From Pseudomonas fluorescens (GTDB lineage: Bacteria; Pseudomonadota; Gammaproteobacteria; Pseudomonadales; Pseudomonadaceae), in the NCBI RefSeq assembly GCF_902498065.1, contig NZ_CABVIR010000001.1, forward strand, positions 1,364,001 through 1,428,000: a stretch of 64,000 nucleotides of DNA. Direction: 5' to 3'. Of the stretch, positions 52,633-63,173 are shown one piece after another (positions within the stretch are counted from its first letter, which is position 1; each line of letters opens with the position of its first letter). The notes beneath the pieces were generated by a model that was given only the letters and a program-made list of their open reading frames with translations, did no database searches and was not told the DNA's origin. Position numbers and translations under genes: made by a program.

Positions 52633-53937
52633 ATGTATCGATCAGTATCACTGCGCGCAGTTGTATGTTTGAGCACTCTGTTCCCGGCGGCGATGCTGCA
52701 AGCAGCGCCCGATGCGGATGTAGAGCTTCTGAAACAAGAGCTTCTGGAGCTGAAGCAACGATACGAAGTACAACAAAAAGCCCTGGCGGTACTCGAGCAA
52801 CGGGTCCGCCAGGTCGAAGATCAACCGGCAACCCCACAACCTAAACGCCTGGCCAAGTCGCCAGCGGATATGAAAGGCAACAAGGTAGCGACCGGCACCG
52901 GCGCCGCGGCAGCTTCAGGTGGCGCCGCCGGGGGAAGCGGCAGTTCCTACGGGCAGTCGCTGGCTGATGATTCACAACCGGCACAAAGCGTTTCCAATCT
53001 CTACGACGAGGCCAGCGGATTCTTCGGCGGCGGCAAGTTCAGCTTCGAAACCGGGATTACCTACTCCCGCTATGACACCCGCCAGCTGATTCTCAACGGC
53101 TTCCTCGCACTGGATTCGATCTTTCTCGGCAACATCAACCTGGACCGGATCAAGGCCGACACCTGGACACTTGACCTCACCGGCCGCTACAACTTCGACA
53201 ACCGCTGGCAGTTCGACCTGAACGTGCCCGTCATCTACCGCGAATCGACGTATCAATCCGGCGGCGGCAACCAGGGTTCAGCAGGCGTCACCACCGAAGA
53301 CAGCGTCACCCGGGATCCGACCATTGGCGACGTCAACTTCGGCATCGCCTACAAGTTCATGGACGAATCGGTGAGTACGCCGGATGCCGTGGTCACCTTG
53401 CGAGTCAAGGCGCCTACCGGCAAGGACCCGTTCGGCATCAAGCTGCGCCAGGCCGACGAGAACACCAACCTGTTCGTGCCTGACACCTTGCCGACCGGCA
53501 ATGGCGTCTGGTCGATCAGCCCGGGCATCTCGCTCGTCAAAACCTTCGACCCGGCCGTACTGTTCGGCAGCTTGTCCTACACCCACAACTTTGAGGAGTC
53601 CTTCGACGACATCAGCTCCACGGAAAACGTGAAGAACCCTGGCAAGGTCAGTATTGGCGACAGTTTCCAGATCGGTGCCGGCGTTGCGTTCGCACTGAAC
53701 GAGAAGATGAGTATGTCGTTCTCGGTGTCTGACCTGGTGCAGCGTAAAAGCAAGATCAAGGAGGATGGCGGGGATTGGCAATCGGTTACTTCCAGCGATG
53801 CCAACGCCGGTTACTTCAACATCGGCATGACCGTTGCGGCCACCGACAACCTGACCATCGTGCCGAACCTGTCCATTGGACTCACGGACGATGCGCCGGA
53901 CTTCACCTTCAGCCTGAAATTCCCGTACTACTTCTGA
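52633..53937 (+). CDS. fapF: FapF, outer-membrane amyloid exporter
   Basis: 434 residues. After the signal peptide (near [10 protein letters not shown]) comes a coiled coil ([20 protein letters not shown]), a Gly/Ser/Ala linker, and a beta barrel from about residue 130 to the end, which closes with LKFPYYF, an aromatic-ended outer-membrane strand. This is the known FapF plan: a trimeric barrel with a helical plug, secreting FapB, FapC and FapE. AAGGGA lies upstream of ATG 52633. A strong terminator follows. Confidence 0.94.
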   Translation: MYRSVSLRAVVCLSTLFPAAMLQAAPDADVELLKQELLELKQRYEVQQKALAVLEQRVRQVEDQPATPQPKRLAKSPADMKGNKVATGTGAAAASGGAAGGSGSSYGQSLADDSQPAQSVSNLYDEASGFFGGGKFSFETGITYSRYDTRQLILNGFLALDSIFLGNINLDRIKADTWTLDLTGRYNFDNRWQFDLNVPVIYRESTYQSGGGNQGSAGVTTEDSVTRDPTIGDVNFGIAYKFMDESVSTPDAVVTLRVKAPTGKDPFGIKLRQADENTNLFVPDTLPTGNGVWSISPGISLVKTFDPAVLFGSLSYTHNFEESFDDISSTENVKNPGKVSIGDSFQIGAGVAFALNEKMSMSFSVSDLVQRKSKIKEDGGDWQSVTSSDANAGYFNIGMTVAATDNLTIVPNLSIGLTDDAPDFTFSLKFPYYF

Positions 53938-53947
53938 CCCGCAACAC

Positions 53948-53985
53948 AAAAGCCCCGCTGCGATTTCGATCGTAGCGGGGCTTTT
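53948..53985. terminator. bidirectional terminator between fapF and the sigma-54 activator
   Basis: AAAAGCCCCGCTGCGAT, loop, ATCGTAGCGGGGCTTTT. A-rich and T-rich flanks allow termination from both convergent genes. Confidence 0.92.
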
Positions 53986-54000
53986 GATTGTGTCTGAAGA

Positions 54001-55326
54001 TCAGCGTATCTGGTGCTTGTGCAGCAATCGGTAAAAGGTCGGCCGCGACACGCCCAACACACGGGCGGCGACGCTCAAGTTGTCGCTGTGGCGGTTCAAT
54101 ACATCGCACAACGCCTGCCGTTCGGCGCGAGTCTTGTAGTCTTCGAGAGTGCCCATCGGTGCGGCGATGGCATGCTGACTGATCAACCCCAGGTCACGCG
54201 CCTCGATCTGTCGTCCTTCAGCCAGAACCAACCCGCGACGTACGCGATTGGCCAGCTCGCGCACGTTGCCCGGCCAGTCATGCTTACCCATGGCAATCAA
54301 TGCGTCTTCGCTGAAACTGCGCGGACGACGCCCGGTTTCATGACTGTAGAAATGGGAAAAGTGGTTGGCCAGCATCGACAAGTCGCCATGCCGCTCACGC
54401 AGCGGCGCGGTGACCACTTGCAGCACGTTGAGGCGGTAATACAAATCTTCGCGAAAGCGTTTCTTCTCGATGGCCGCTTCAAGGTCGACGTGAGTCGCCG
54501 CCAGCACCCGCACATCGACCGGAATCGGCTGGCTGCCGCCCACGCGTTCGATGTGTTTTTCCTGGAGGAAACGCAACAGGTTGGCTTGCAGCTCCAGCGG
54601 CAGGTCACCGATCTCATCGAGAAACAGGGTGCCACCATTGGCCGCTTCGATCCGTCCGACCTTGCGTTGATGGGCACCGGTAAAGGCCCCCTTCTCATGG
54701 CCAAACAATTCGGACTGGATCAAGTGTTCGGGAATCGCGCCGCAATTGATCGCGACAAAAGGTTTGTTGTGGCGTTGGGATTGTCGGTGCAGTGTCCGGG
54801 CGACCAGCTCTTTGCCGGTCCCGCTCTCGCCGCGAATCAACACCGGAGACTCGGTGGGCGCCAGTTTGCTCAGCAGTTTGCGCAGTTCGCGAATAGGTTT
54901 ACTGTCACCGAGCAGCTCGTGTTCGGGCTGATCGATGTGAACCGTGCCTTGGCCACGCAAGCGCGCCATGCCGAACGCCCGGCCCAACGTCACCTGAACC
55001 CGGGATACATCGAACGGCAAGGTGTGAAAATCGAAAAACCATTCGCAGACGAAGTCCCCGACATTTTGCATCCGCAGGACTTCCTGGTTAAGCACGGCGA
55101 TCCACTCGGTGCCACTGCGGCTGATCAGCTCCTTGACGGCATCGGGGCGCTCCAGGTGAAACGGCTGGAGCCGCAACAGGCCAACGTCGCAGGTTCGGTC
55201 GGCGGCATTTTCCAGCGTACAGCTATCAACGTCCCAACCGACAGAACGCAGACCTGGCAGCAGGCGATGACAGTCGTCGCAAGGGTCCACTACTAACAGA
55301 CGTCGTAACGCAGGCGTTTCGATCAT
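54001..55326 (-). CDS. sigma-54-dependent enhancer-binding protein with degenerate receiver
   Basis: 441 residues. Residues 1-125 are a receiver-like domain where the phosphoacceptor strand reads [10 protein letters not shown], lacking the usual Asp, as in VpsR- or FleQ-type regulators. The AAA+ domain has Walker A GESGTGKE (166-173), the sigma-54 contact loop GAFTGA (213-218) and Walker [11 protein letters not shown] (231-240). A Fis-type HTH ends the protein ([20 protein letters not shown]). ATG 55326 has AAGGA. Its position convergent to fapF and the sigma-54-type fap promoter make it a candidate fap activator, not proven. Confidence 0.92.
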   Translation of the reverse strand: MIETPALRRLLVVDPCDDCHRLLPGLRSVGWDVDSCTLENAADRTCDVGLLRLQPFHLERPDAVKELISRSGTEWIAVLNQEVLRMQNVGDFVCEWFFDFHTLPFDVSRVQVTLGRAFGMARLRGQGTVHIDQPEHELLGDSKPIRELRKLLSKLAPTESPVLIRGESGTGKELVARTLHRQSQRHNKPFVAINCGAIPEHLIQSELFGHEKGAFTGAHQRKVGRIEAANGGTLFLDEIGDLPLELQANLLRFLQEKHIERVGGSQPIPVDVRVLAATHVDLEAAIEKKRFREDLYYRLNVLQVVTAPLRERHGDLSMLANHFSHFYSHETGRRPRSFSEDALIAMGKHDWPGNVRELANRVRRGLVLAEGRQIEARDLGLISQHAIAAPMGTLEDYKTRAERQALCDVLNRHSDNLSVAARVLGVSRPTFYRLLHKHQIR

Positions 55327-55669
55327 GACTGTTCCTTGACGCCAAATTATAGGAAATATTATTAAAAACAATCATTTGGCGAATCTGGCTGTAACATTAG
55401 CAAGAATTTGACGCTGGCTTGTATCGATTGACTATAGGGAGTGCGAGCAAGCAGTTATAAGAAGCAACTTTGTTAGTTACCTAACGAGTCGAACCATTCA
55501 TTCAGCTTTCAAAAAACGTCAGAAACCTGAACGAATGAAAGAAAGTTGAAAATTCTTTTAATTGTATGTGACCCACCCACGGGTTGCGGGCATCAGTACA
55601 AGTAACCAGCCGAACGGTAAGCCCAACCGACGGCACATCACTTGATTGGGCATACAGAGAGAAGATCCC
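55327..55669. promoter_or_regulatory. 343-base AT-rich divergent regulatory region
   Basis: Lies between the sigma-54 activator and the 88-residue gene and is richer in A+T than its surroundings. It holds the inverted repeat CGCCAAAT (55340-55347) / ATTTGGCG (55374-55381), next to the ribosome-binding site of the activator, and ATTCATTC / GAATGAAA repeats near 55495-55545. No gene seen. Confidence 0.45.
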
Positions 55670-55936
55670 ATGACCGCCCCGCTCCGTATCAACGAAGCTC
55701 TTTTGATTGCCGACCGCGCGTTCAAGCCATTTCAATGCGTGGCCTGGGCCCCACAAGACGGCAACGGCGAACTCAGCCTGACCGTCATCGACCGCACCAA
55801 TAACCGCATCGGGCGCAAACAGATCCCGAGCAGTGCCTATACCGATCCAGCGCAACTGGAACATGTTCTGGAAGAAGCCCGTAAAGAGCTGAGCCAGGAA
55901 GGTTACGCGCTGCAATCGTGGTCGATGCCGCACTAA
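55670..55936 (+). CDS. small conserved-looking protein, unknown function
   Basis: 88 residues, no signal peptide or membrane segment. A beta-rich N-terminal half (FKPFQCVAWAPQDGNGELSL, TVIDRTNNRIGRKQI) leads to an amphipathic helix (DPAQLEHVLEEARKELSQEG). I do not recognise a family. The start at ATG 55670 follows GAGA; codon usage is like its neighbours, so the gene appears real. Divergent from the sigma-54 activator and separated from the next gene by 285 bases. Confidence 0.7.
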   Translation: MTAPLRINEALLIADRAFKPFQCVAWAPQDGNGELSLTVIDRTNNRIGRKQIPSSAYTDPAQLEHVLEEARKELSQEGYALQSWSMPH

Positions 55937-56221
55937 TCTTTTTGCGGATTACTTGGTGGTAATCCGCACCCTCCTCCTTGATCGTTAGTTTGTTGGCGTT
56001 GCAGGCCAATAGCACTCGCGACATCTATTTGTGTGTACTTGAACGCGGCCAACTACTTGGCAGGCTTGTCAGTGGATCGAAAAGACACTGTTCTGGCACA
56101 CAGCGACCCTCCGCCTGTTAGTTCTTGGAGTTGTGCAGCCATTCATTCAGGGATTGAATGTTTCCCCTATAAGTCGCCACCCCAACTCCTGGCCCCTGAC
56201 GACTCGCAAGGAGATGCGTGG

Positions 56222-57511
56222 ATGCCAACCCAGACCGCTTTTGCCCTACCCGCGACACTGAGCGGCGCCGGGGCACTCGACAAAACCTTTGCCAGCGCCG
56301 GTAAAACCCAGGTGTATTTCGCCGGCAGCACGTCGAGCATGGCCAATGGCGTCGCGATTGATTCGCAGGGTCGGCTACTCGTCGCAGCCAAGGTCGGAAC
56401 CCCAGGTGGCAGCCGCTTCGGTCTGGCCCGCCTGCTTGAGGACGGCTCGGCGGATCTGGCATTCGGCAATCAAGGCAGTGTCATCAGCCAGTTCGAACCC
56501 GGCTTCGAAGCCATGGGGGGCAAAGTGCTGATCCTGCCCGACGGGTGCATTCTGTTGACCGGCCTGCACTATGAAAATGCACACAAGACGCTGCCCGCCC
56601 TCGCCTTGTTCGATCAGCAAGGCAAACCGGTCCAAGGCTTTGGCAACAACGGACGCCGTGTCGTGCGCCTGCCGGGCAATCTTTCCCTGGGTGTGCGGGA
56701 TGGCTGGCTTCCCCCCGGCGTACCGGGCGCCGAAGCCTGTGATGTGTGCGTGCAGGAAGACGGACGACTGCTCCTGCTGGCCAATCATCATTTCGAACTC
56801 GCCGATCACGTCGGCCTGCTGATGCGGCTCAACCCCGATGGCACACTGGACGATACCTTCAACGGTCGCGGCTTCGTCCTGGTCCGGCACCTGTTGATGA
56901 ACACCTGGCTCAGCAGCCTGATGGTGCAACGCGACGGCCGGATACTGGTGGGCGGCTCAATCAACTTTCCTGAAGAGGGCCTGCTTGCGCGCTATCACAG
57001 CGACGGCAGCCTCGACGACAGTTTCGCCGTGGATGGCTTCATGAGTTTCATGGCACAGGAACGTCACGCTCAGGTCAGCCAGATCATCCAACAGGACAAC
57101 GGCGACTTGCACTGTTTTGGCAGCAGCCGCGACCCGATGCATTGCATGGCCCTGAAAGTCCACAGTAACGGTCGCCCGGACATTCATTGCAACGACGGCC
57201 AGCCGCACCTGCTGGGCATCGGCCACAGTGGCTGCCAGTGGACCGCCGCCCAAGCCCTTGCAGACGGGCGTGTGTTGACCGTTGGCGCGACCATCGGTGG
57301 CGTCGAAGCCGACTTCATCCTGGCCCGGTATCGTCCTGACGGACAACTCGACGAGCAGTTCGGCAATGGCACTGGCTGGGTCCGTACCCGCCTGGGTCGC
57401 AGCCTGGATACGGCGACGTCGCTGGCCGTGCAGGACGATGGCAACATCGTCGTAGGTGGCTATTCGCTGGATGGCAACTACCGGGCAATCGTCGCACGCT
57501 ACCTGGGATAG
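56222..57511 (+). CDS. delta-60 repeat protein
   Basis: 429 residues built of about six delta-60 repeats, each around 55-60 residues with LDxxFxxxG cores: ALDKTFASAGK, SADLAFGNQGS, TLDDTFNGRGF, SLDDSFAVDGF and QLDEQFGNGTG, alternating with VxxDGRILVGG strands. The repeats form a beta-propeller-like fold of unknown function. No signal peptide is seen from the chosen start at ATG 56222, which has AAGGAG; the upstream extension of the frame is Pro/Ser-rich and not convincing. Monocistronic. Confidence 0.82.
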   Translation: MPTQTAFALPATLSGAGALDKTFASAGKTQVYFAGSTSSMANGVAIDSQGRLLVAAKVGTPGGSRFGLARLLEDGSADLAFGNQGSVISQFEPGFEAMGGKVLILPDGCILLTGLHYENAHKTLPALALFDQQGKPVQGFGNNGRRVVRLPGNLSLGVRDGWLPPGVPGAEACDVCVQEDGRLLLLANHHFELADHVGLLMRLNPDGTLDDTFNGRGFVLVRHLLMNTWLSSLMVQRDGRILVGGSINFPEEGLLARYHSDGSLDDSFAVDGFMSFMAQERHAQVSQIIQQDNGDLHCFGSSRDPMHCMALKVHSNGRPDIHCNDGQPHLLGIGHSGCQWTAAQALADGRVLTVGATIGGVEADFILARYRPDGQLDEQFGNGTGWVRTRLGRSLDTATSLAVQDDGNIVVGGYSLDGNYRAIVARYLG

Positions 57512-57589
57512 ACCTGCCGACATTTCCCACACTTGATCTTCCGGGCCGCTTACGGCAAGTTGCGCGCTTCTTAATACAAGGAGCAGCCG

Positions 57590-59092
57590 ATGTCCGGCTC
57601 AATGGCCCAGGCGTTCGCGCATAATTTTCTCGGGCACTCACCCCGCTGGTACAAGGCCAGTATTGTCGGTTTCCTGATTCTCAATGCCTTGGTGCTTTGG
57701 ACCGTGGGTCCGGTAGCGGCCGGTTGGCTGCTGGTGCTGGAATTCATTTTCACCCTAGCCATGGCGCTGAAGTGCTATCCACTGATGCCAGGCGGCTTGC
57801 TGCTGATCGAAGCGCTGTTGCTGAAGATGACCACGCCTCAGGCGCTGTATGACGAACTGCTGCACAACTTTCCGGTGATTCTGCTGCTGATGTTCATGGT
57901 GGCCGGCATCTACTTCATGAAAGACCTGCTGCTGTTTCTGTTCTCGCGCCTGCTGCTCGGCGTTCGCTCCAAAGCCATGCTGGCGTTGATGTTCTGCTTT
58001 CTCTCGGCGTTTCTCTCGGCATTTCTCGATGCCTTGACCGTGACCGCCGTGATCATCAGTGCCGCCGTCGGGTTTTACTCGGTGTATCACCGTGTCGCCT
58101 CGGGCAACGATCCGCGTCAGGACAGTGAATTCAGCGATGACCAGCACCTGCCAACGCTGCATCACGGGGATCTCGAACAGTTCCGCGCCTTTCTGCGCAG
58201 CCTGCTGATGCACGGCGCCGTGGGCACTGCACTGGGAGGTGTTTGCACGCTGGTCGGCGAACCGCAAAACCTGCTGATCGGCCACGAAATGGGTTGGCAC
58301 TTCGCTGAGTTTTTCCTGAAAGTCGCCCCCGTTTCCCTGCCGGTGCTGGTGGCGGGCCTGGTGACTTGCGTGCTGCTGGAGAAATTGCGCTGGTTCGGTT
58401 ATGGCACGCTGCTGCCGGACAACGTGCGCGCGGTGCTGGCCAACTATGCCGCCGAAGACAACGCCGAACGCACTTCGCGCCAACGCGCTGCGTTGATTGT
58501 TCAGGGGCTGGCGGCGCTGATCCTGATTGGCTGCCTGGCTTTCCACCTGGCTGAAGTGGGCCTGATCGGCTTGATGGTGATCGTGCTGATTACCGCGTTC
58601 ACTGGGATTACTGACGAGCACCGCCTCGGCAGTGCGTTCAAGGACGCCATGCCGTTCACGGCGCTGTTGGTGGTGTTTTTTGCGGTGGTGGCGGTAATTC
58701 ACGACCAGCAGTTGTTCACGCCGCTGATCCAGTGGGTGCTGGCGCTGCCGGCGGATCAGCAACCGGGCATGCTGTTTATCGCCAACGGTTTGTTGTCGGC
58801 GATCAGCGACAATGTGTTCGTCGCGACCATCTACATCACCGAAGTGAAACAGGCGTTCATCTCCGGCCACATGAGCCGTGAACATTTCGAGACACTGGCA
58901 ATTGCAATCAACACCGGCACCAACCTGCCGAGCGTGGCGACGCCCAATGGTCAGGCCGCGTTTCTGTTTCTGCTGACGTCGGCGATTGCACCGCTGATTC
59001 GTCTGTCGTATGGGCGGATGGTGTGGATGGCGTTGCCATATACCGTGGTGATGGGTGGGCTGGGCTGGTATGCCGTAAGTTTTTGGCTGTAA
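57590..59092 (+). CDS. nhaB: Na+/H+ antiporter NhaB
   Basis: 500 residues with about a dozen hydrophobic segments. [20 protein letters not shown] at the N terminus, [20 protein letters not shown] and [20 protein letters not shown] match NhaB. It exports Na+ in exchange for protons and helps at high pH and salt. AAGGAG precedes ATG 57590. Followed by a REP pair. Confidence 0.94.
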   Translation: MSGSMAQAFAHNFLGHSPRWYKASIVGFLILNALVLWTVGPVAAGWLLVLEFIFTLAMALKCYPLMPGGLLLIEALLLKMTTPQALYDELLHNFPVILLLMFMVAGIYFMKDLLLFLFSRLLLGVRSKAMLALMFCFLSAFLSAFLDALTVTAVIISAAVGFYSVYHRVASGNDPRQDSEFSDDQHLPTLHHGDLEQFRAFLRSLLMHGAVGTALGGVCTLVGEPQNLLIGHEMGWHFAEFFLKVAPVSLPVLVAGLVTCVLLEKLRWFGYGTLLPDNVRAVLANYAAEDNAERTSRQRAALIVQGLAALILIGCLAFHLAEVGLIGLMVIVLITAFTGITDEHRLGSAFKDAMPFTALLVVFFAVVAVIHDQQLFTPLIQWVLALPADQQPGMLFIANGLLSAISDNVFVATIYITEVKQAFISGHMSREHFETLAIAINTGTNLPSVATPNGQAAFLFLLTSAIAPLIRLSYGRMVWMALPYTVVMGGLGWYAVSFWL

Positions 59093-59100
59093 CACCGACC

Positions 59101-59193
59101 CTGTGGGAGCGGGCTTGCCCGCGATGAGTCCCTCACATTCAGCATCATTGTTGAATGTGAGTCCGCCATCGCGGGCAAGCCCGCTCCCACAGG
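59101..59193. repeat. REP pair with inner palindrome
   Basis: GTGGGAGCGGGCTTGCCCGC and its inverted copy flank a spacer that is itself inverted (TCACATTCA ... TGAATGTGA), so nearly the whole 93 bases can fold as one long hairpin. Confidence 0.88.
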
Positions 59194-59204
59194 GTTTTGT
59201 GTCG

Positions 59205-60026
59205 CTAGCGAGGGAGGATGTACCGCTCGATCGCCTGCGCCGCGCCATCTTCGGTGTTGGCGCCGGTCACGACGTCGGCCTGACGCTTCACCGCCTCCTC
59301 CGCCTGCCCCATGGCAATCGACAATCCGGCGCGATGAAACATCGCCGGGTCATTGCCGCCATCGCCCATGGCGGCGGTCTGGGCCAGCAGCACGCCGAGG
59401 AACTCGGCCAGTGTCGCCAAGGCGTCACCCTTGTTCGCCTGCATCGCGGTCACGTCGAGGTACACCGGCTGTGAACGTGACACCTGCGCCTGGCCCTCGA
59501 CCCTGGGCAGCAACTGCGCCTCCAGCTCAATCAACAATTGCGTGTTGTTGCTGGCCGCGACGATCTTGTCGATGCGTTGCAGATACGGTTCGAAACTCTC
59601 CACCATAACGGGCGGATACCCCAGGCCATGCTGCTCCCGAGGCACCATCGGCCCGCCTGGGTCTTTCACCAGCCAATCGCCGCCACTGAATACCCACACC
59701 TCGATGTCCGGCAGATCGGCAAACTGCGTCAACGTGGTCAGCGCGGCCGTTGCCGGCAAATAATGCGCGACCAGCAAACTGCCGTCGGGATTGACGATCG
59801 TGCCGCCATTGAATGCCGCCGTCGGCAAGTCGACGCCCAGCGCTTCGATCTGCTGCAGCATGGCTTTCGGCGGCCGGCCCGTGGCGAGGCTGAACAGCAC
59901 GCCCGCCTCGCGCAACGAACGGACCGTTTCGATGGTGCGCTGGCTGAGGCTGTGATCGGGCAGCAACAACGTGCCGTCCATGTCACTGAGCAAAAAACGG
60001 ATGGGTTGTTGCGTTTCGTCACTCAT
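59205..60026 (-). CDS. Cof-type HAD hydrolase
   Basis: 273 residues. HAD motif I LLSDMDGTLLLPDHSLS, motif II LFSLATGR and motif IV GDGGNDPAMFHRAG are intact, with the Cof-type cap domain between. Such enzymes dephosphorylate sugar phosphates and similar metabolites. Its start overlaps the zwf stop by 4 bases, so it belongs to the gnd-zwf operon and probably acts on a pentose-phosphate-related metabolite (inference). Confidence 0.88.
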   Translation of the reverse strand: MSDETQQPIRFLLSDMDGTLLLPDHSLSQRTIETVRSLREAGVLFSLATGRPPKAMLQQIEALGVDLPTAAFNGGTIVNPDGSLLVAHYLPATAALTTLTQFADLPDIEVWVFSGGDWLVKDPGGPMVPREQHGLGYPPVMVESFEPYLQRIDKIVAASNNTQLLIELEAQLLPRVEGQAQVSRSQPVYLDVTAMQANKGDALATLAEFLGVLLAQTAAMGDGGNDPAMFHRAGLSIAMGQAEEAVKRQADVVTGANTEDGAAQAIERYILPR

Positions 60027-61546
60027 CCGAGGCTATGCCAGACGCGACCGTCGCGGGTCAGCAAGTCTTCTGCCGCTGCCGGCCCATCTTCGCCCGCCGC
60101 GTATGTCTGCACGCTTGCGTCCTGCTGCCAGGCATCGAGGAACGGCTGCACAGCGCGCCAGCCGTTCTCGATGTTGTCGGCGCGCTGGAACAGCGTCTGA
60201 TCACCGGTCAGGCAATCGTAGATCAGGGTCTCGTAGCCGGTGGACGGCTGCATCTCAAAGAAATCCTTGTAGGCAAAACCCAGTTCGATATTGGCCATTT
60301 TCAACGCCGGACCAGGTCGCTTGGCCAACAGATCGAACCACATGCCTTCGTTGGGTTGAATCTGTATCCGCAGATAGGTCGGTTGCAGCTCATCGACCTC
60401 GGTATCACGGAACTGCGCGTAAGGCGCCGGTTTGAAGCAGATGACAATCTCGGTGTCGCGCACGCTCATGCGTTTTCCGGTGCGCAGGTAGAACGGCACG
60501 CCGACCCAGCGCCAGTTGTCGATCATGACTTTGAGCGCGACATAGGTTTCGGTCGAGCTGTCGGGTGATACGTTGCTTTCCTGGCGATAACCCGGCAATG
60601 GTTTGCCGTCGATTTCGCCGGCGGCGTATTGGCCGCGTACCGAATTGGCCCGTGCCTCTTCGGTGGTCCAGGGACGGATCGCCCCCACCACTTTGGCCTT
60701 TTCGCCACGCACTGCATCAGCGCCAAAAGCGGCTGGCGGTTCCATGGCTACCATCGCCAATAACTGGAACAGATGATTGGGCACCATGTCTCGCAGCGCG
60801 CCGGTGTGCTCATAAAAACTGCCACGGGTTTCCACGCCGACGGTTTCCGCAGCGGTGATCTGGACGTGGTCGATGTAATGGTTGTTCCAGAACGCTTCGA
60901 ACAGGCTGTTGGAAAACCGGCTGATCAGAATGTTCTGTACGGTTTCCTTGCCCAGATAATGATCGATCCGGTAGATCTGGTTTTCCGTCATGACCTTGAG
61001 CAAGCACGCGTTCAAGGCTTCGGCGGTGTGCAGGTCGGAGCCGAACGGTTTTTCGATCACTACCCTTCTGAACGCTTGCGGCGTCTCTTGCAGCAAACCG
61101 GCGGCGCCGAGACGACGCACCACTTCGCTGAAGAACCGTGGCGCGGTGGCCAGATAGAACACCGCGTTGCCGGTGCCGCTGGCGGCGATTTTCGCTGCCA
61201 GCGCCTGATACGTGCTGTCATCCAGGAAGTCGCCCTGGACGTAGCTGATGCCTTTGGCCAACTTCGCCCACAACGCCGGGTCAAGGGCTTGATCACCTTT
61301 GCCGACCTTGCTTGCCACTTCCGCCCGAATGAAGTCTTCGAGTTTTTGGGCAAAGGCCTCATCGGTGATGGCGTTGTGGTCAACGCCGATGATCCGCAGT
61401 CCATCGCCAAGCAGACCGTCGCGACTCAGGTTGTACAGCGCCGGCATCAGCAAGCGCTTGACCAGGTCACCGTGGGCACCGAACAGGAACAGCGTGGTCG
61501 GTGGTGCGGGTTCTGCCTTGGATTTATTGCGGATCAAACGGGTCAT
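60023..61546 (-). CDS. zwf: glucose-6-phosphate dehydrogenase
   Basis: 507 residues. [20 protein letters not shown] is the NADP-binding strand with a GxxGDL variant, [15 protein letters not shown] is the active-site signature, and [14 protein letters not shown] [14 protein letters not shown] lies between. It converts glucose 6-phosphate to 6-phosphogluconolactone. This copy is linked to gnd rather than to pgl and eda, as for the second zwf seen in some Pseudomonas. Starts inside the gnd stop (ATGA overlap). Confidence 0.94.
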   Translation of the reverse strand: MTRLIRNKSKAEPAPPTTLFLFGAHGDLVKRLLMPALYNLSRDGLLGDGLRIIGVDHNAITDEAFAQKLEDFIRAEVASKVGKGDQALDPALWAKLAKGISYVQGDFLDDSTYQALAAKIAASGTGNAVFYLATAPRFFSEVVRRLGAAGLLQETPQAFRRVVIEKPFGSDLHTAEALNACLLKVMTENQIYRIDHYLGKETVQNILISRFSNSLFEAFWNNHYIDHVQITAAETVGVETRGSFYEHTGALRDMVPNHLFQLLAMVAMEPPAAFGADAVRGEKAKVVGAIRPWTTEEARANSVRGQYAAGEIDGKPLPGYRQESNVSPDSSTETYVALKVMIDNWRWVGVPFYLRTGKRMSVRDTEIVICFKPAPYAQFRDTEVDELQPTYLRIQIQPNEGMWFDLLAKRPGPALKMANIELGFAYKDFFEMQPSTGYETLIYDCLTGDQTLFQRADNIENGWRAVQPFLDAWQQDASVQTYAAGEDGPAAAEDLLTRDGRVWHSLG

Positions 61547-62523
61547 TTTTTCGCAGTCTCCACGTGACCGCCGAAGCCGAAGCGCTGAGCCGAGAGAATC
61601 TTGTCGCCAAAAGTGCCTTGGCCGCGCGAACGGTAGCGGGAGAACAGCGAGTTCGACAGCACTGGTACGGGCACCGATTGCTCCATGGCGGCTTCGATGG
61701 TCCAGCGACCTTCACCGCTGTCAGCCACCGAACCGGAGTAACCATCGAGTTTCGGATCGCTCGCGAGGGCGTCAGCCGTCAGGTCGAGCAGCCAGGAGGA
61801 CACGACGCTGCCGCGACGCCAGACTTCGGCGATGTCGCCGACGTTGAGGTCGAAGCGCTGATCTTCCGGCAGGTTGGTGCTGGCCTTGGTCTTGAGGATG
61901 TCGAAGCCTTCGGCGAAGGCCTGCATCATTCCGTACTCGATGCCGTTGTGGATCATCTTCACGAAATGGCCTGAGCCTGCGGGACCGGCGTGGATGTAAC
62001 CGCGCTCGGCGCGATCGTCGTCCGACTTGCGGTCCTTGGTGCGCGGGATATCACCCATGCCCGGGGCCAGGCTGGCGAACAGCGGATCGAGGCGTTTCAC
62101 CACTTCGGCTTCGCCGCCGATCATCATGCAGTAACCGCGATCCAGGCCCCAGACGCCGCCGGAGGTGCCGACGTCGACGTAGTGCAGGCCTTTTTCCGAC
62201 AGGGTTTTTGCCCGGCGGATGTCGTCCTTATAGAAGGTGTTGCCACCGTCGATGATGGTATCGCCGGGTTCGAGCAGGTTGCTGAGGGTATCGATGGTCT
62301 CTTCGGTCGGTACGCCGGCCGGCAGCATGACCCAGACCGCTCGTGGCTTGGCCAGGCCAGCGACCAGGGCCGGCAGGTCGATGACGCCTTTGGCGCCTTC
62401 AGCGGCCAGGGTATCGACGAAGGCGGTATTGCGGTCGTAAACAACGGTGGTATGCCCGTTGAGCATCAGGCGCCGTGCAATATTGCCGCCCATGCGGCCC
62501 AGTCCAATAATCCCGAGTTGCAT
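61543..62523 (-). CDS. gnd: 6-phosphogluconate dehydrogenase, short (decarboxylating) form
   Basis: 326 residues, the short class of 6[23 protein letters not shown] is the dinucleotide-binding start, [19 protein letters not shown] the substrate-binding segment, and [20 protein letters not shown] contains the catalytic Lys and the helix lining the active site. It makes ribulose 5-phosphate from 6-phosphogluconate. ATG 62523 has GGGAG. First gene of a tightly overlapping gnd-zwf-HAD operon giving an oxidative pentose phosphate branch beside the Entner-Doudoroff route. Confidence 0.94.
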   Translation of the reverse strand: MQLGIIGLGRMGGNIARRLMLNGHTTVVYDRNTAFVDTLAAEGAKGVIDLPALVAGLAKPRAVWVMLPAGVPTEETIDTLSNLLEPGDTIIDGGNTFYKDDIRRAKTLSEKGLHYVDVGTSGGVWGLDRGYCMMIGGEAEVVKRLDPLFASLAPGMGDIPRTKDRKSDDDRAERGYIHAGPAGSGHFVKMIHNGIEYGMMQAFAEGFDILKTKASTNLPEDQRFDLNVGDIAEVWRRGSVVSSWLLDLTADALASDPKLDGYSGSVADSGEGRWTIEAAMEQSVPVPVLSNSLFSRYRSRGQGTFGDKILSAQRFGFGGHVETAKK

Positions 62524-62793
62524 GTGCTGATGCTCCCTACTACAAATAAAGTGTGTCAAAGGTTATAGCCCAACGCGACTAATGTGGGTTAGTCCAGAGC
62601 GTTGGCGTGAAGTTTCCGGGCATTGTGCCCGATCCTGACTGATAACGTCCGGAATCGTGTCGAAGACACAACGACCGTAAAAAATAAAAAAGTTCCCTTC
62701 CGGGGCAAAAGAAATCAAAATCAGCGCCGATAGTAAATAAGCACCGATGTCGGGGCGGATTTACAGTTGAGACAGCCATTTGCGAGGTGAGCA

Positions 62794-62976
62794 ATGGGCA
62801 CAGTACAAGCAGCACGGCCAGCACAAACCCTTTACGTCACGATCCGTCGCGACGAACTGCGCCAGTTGAAAGACGAGCGCGACCAGCTCAAGCAGGAAGT
62901 CGAGCAATTGCGCCTGCTGACGCAAGGAATCCAGGTTCAGTCAACGCCCGTCACCCTGCGCGCTCCCCACGCCTGA
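62794..62976 (+). CDS. small coiled-coil protein
   Basis: 60 residues. After a short N-terminal strand (TLYVTIRRDEL) it has a heptad-like charged helix (LRQLKDERDQLKQEVEQLRL), predicting a dimeric coiled coil. No family recognised. GAGGTGA lies 5 bases before ATG 62794, a strong ribosome-binding site, supporting expression. Divergent from gnd over 270 bases. Could be a regulator or anti-factor, but nothing identifies a target. Confidence 0.72.
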   Translation: MGTVQAARPAQTLYVTIRRDELRQLKDERDQLKQEVEQLRLLTQGIQVQSTPVTLRAPHA

Positions 62977-63173
62977 TCTCCCCCGCCTGAATCGGAAGCA
63001 GCCTCGCTGTTTCCGATACGCCACATGATTCGCCCGCACTCGCAGCTCACAAAACTTTCACACGTCCTTGTTGATACTCCGGCCCGTTATGGCCGTCCGG
63101 TATCCGCGCGGCGCCTGTTCGTCGGCGATTTTCACGTCCCGGCGGTGGAAGTGACTTCTGGCTGGAGCAAGCA

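Noticed and set aside
17581..59193. Repeated GTGGGAGC elements as a CRISPR array
   Set aside because: They are dispersed, paired as inverted repeats between genes, and lack regular spacers or cas genes; they are REP elements.
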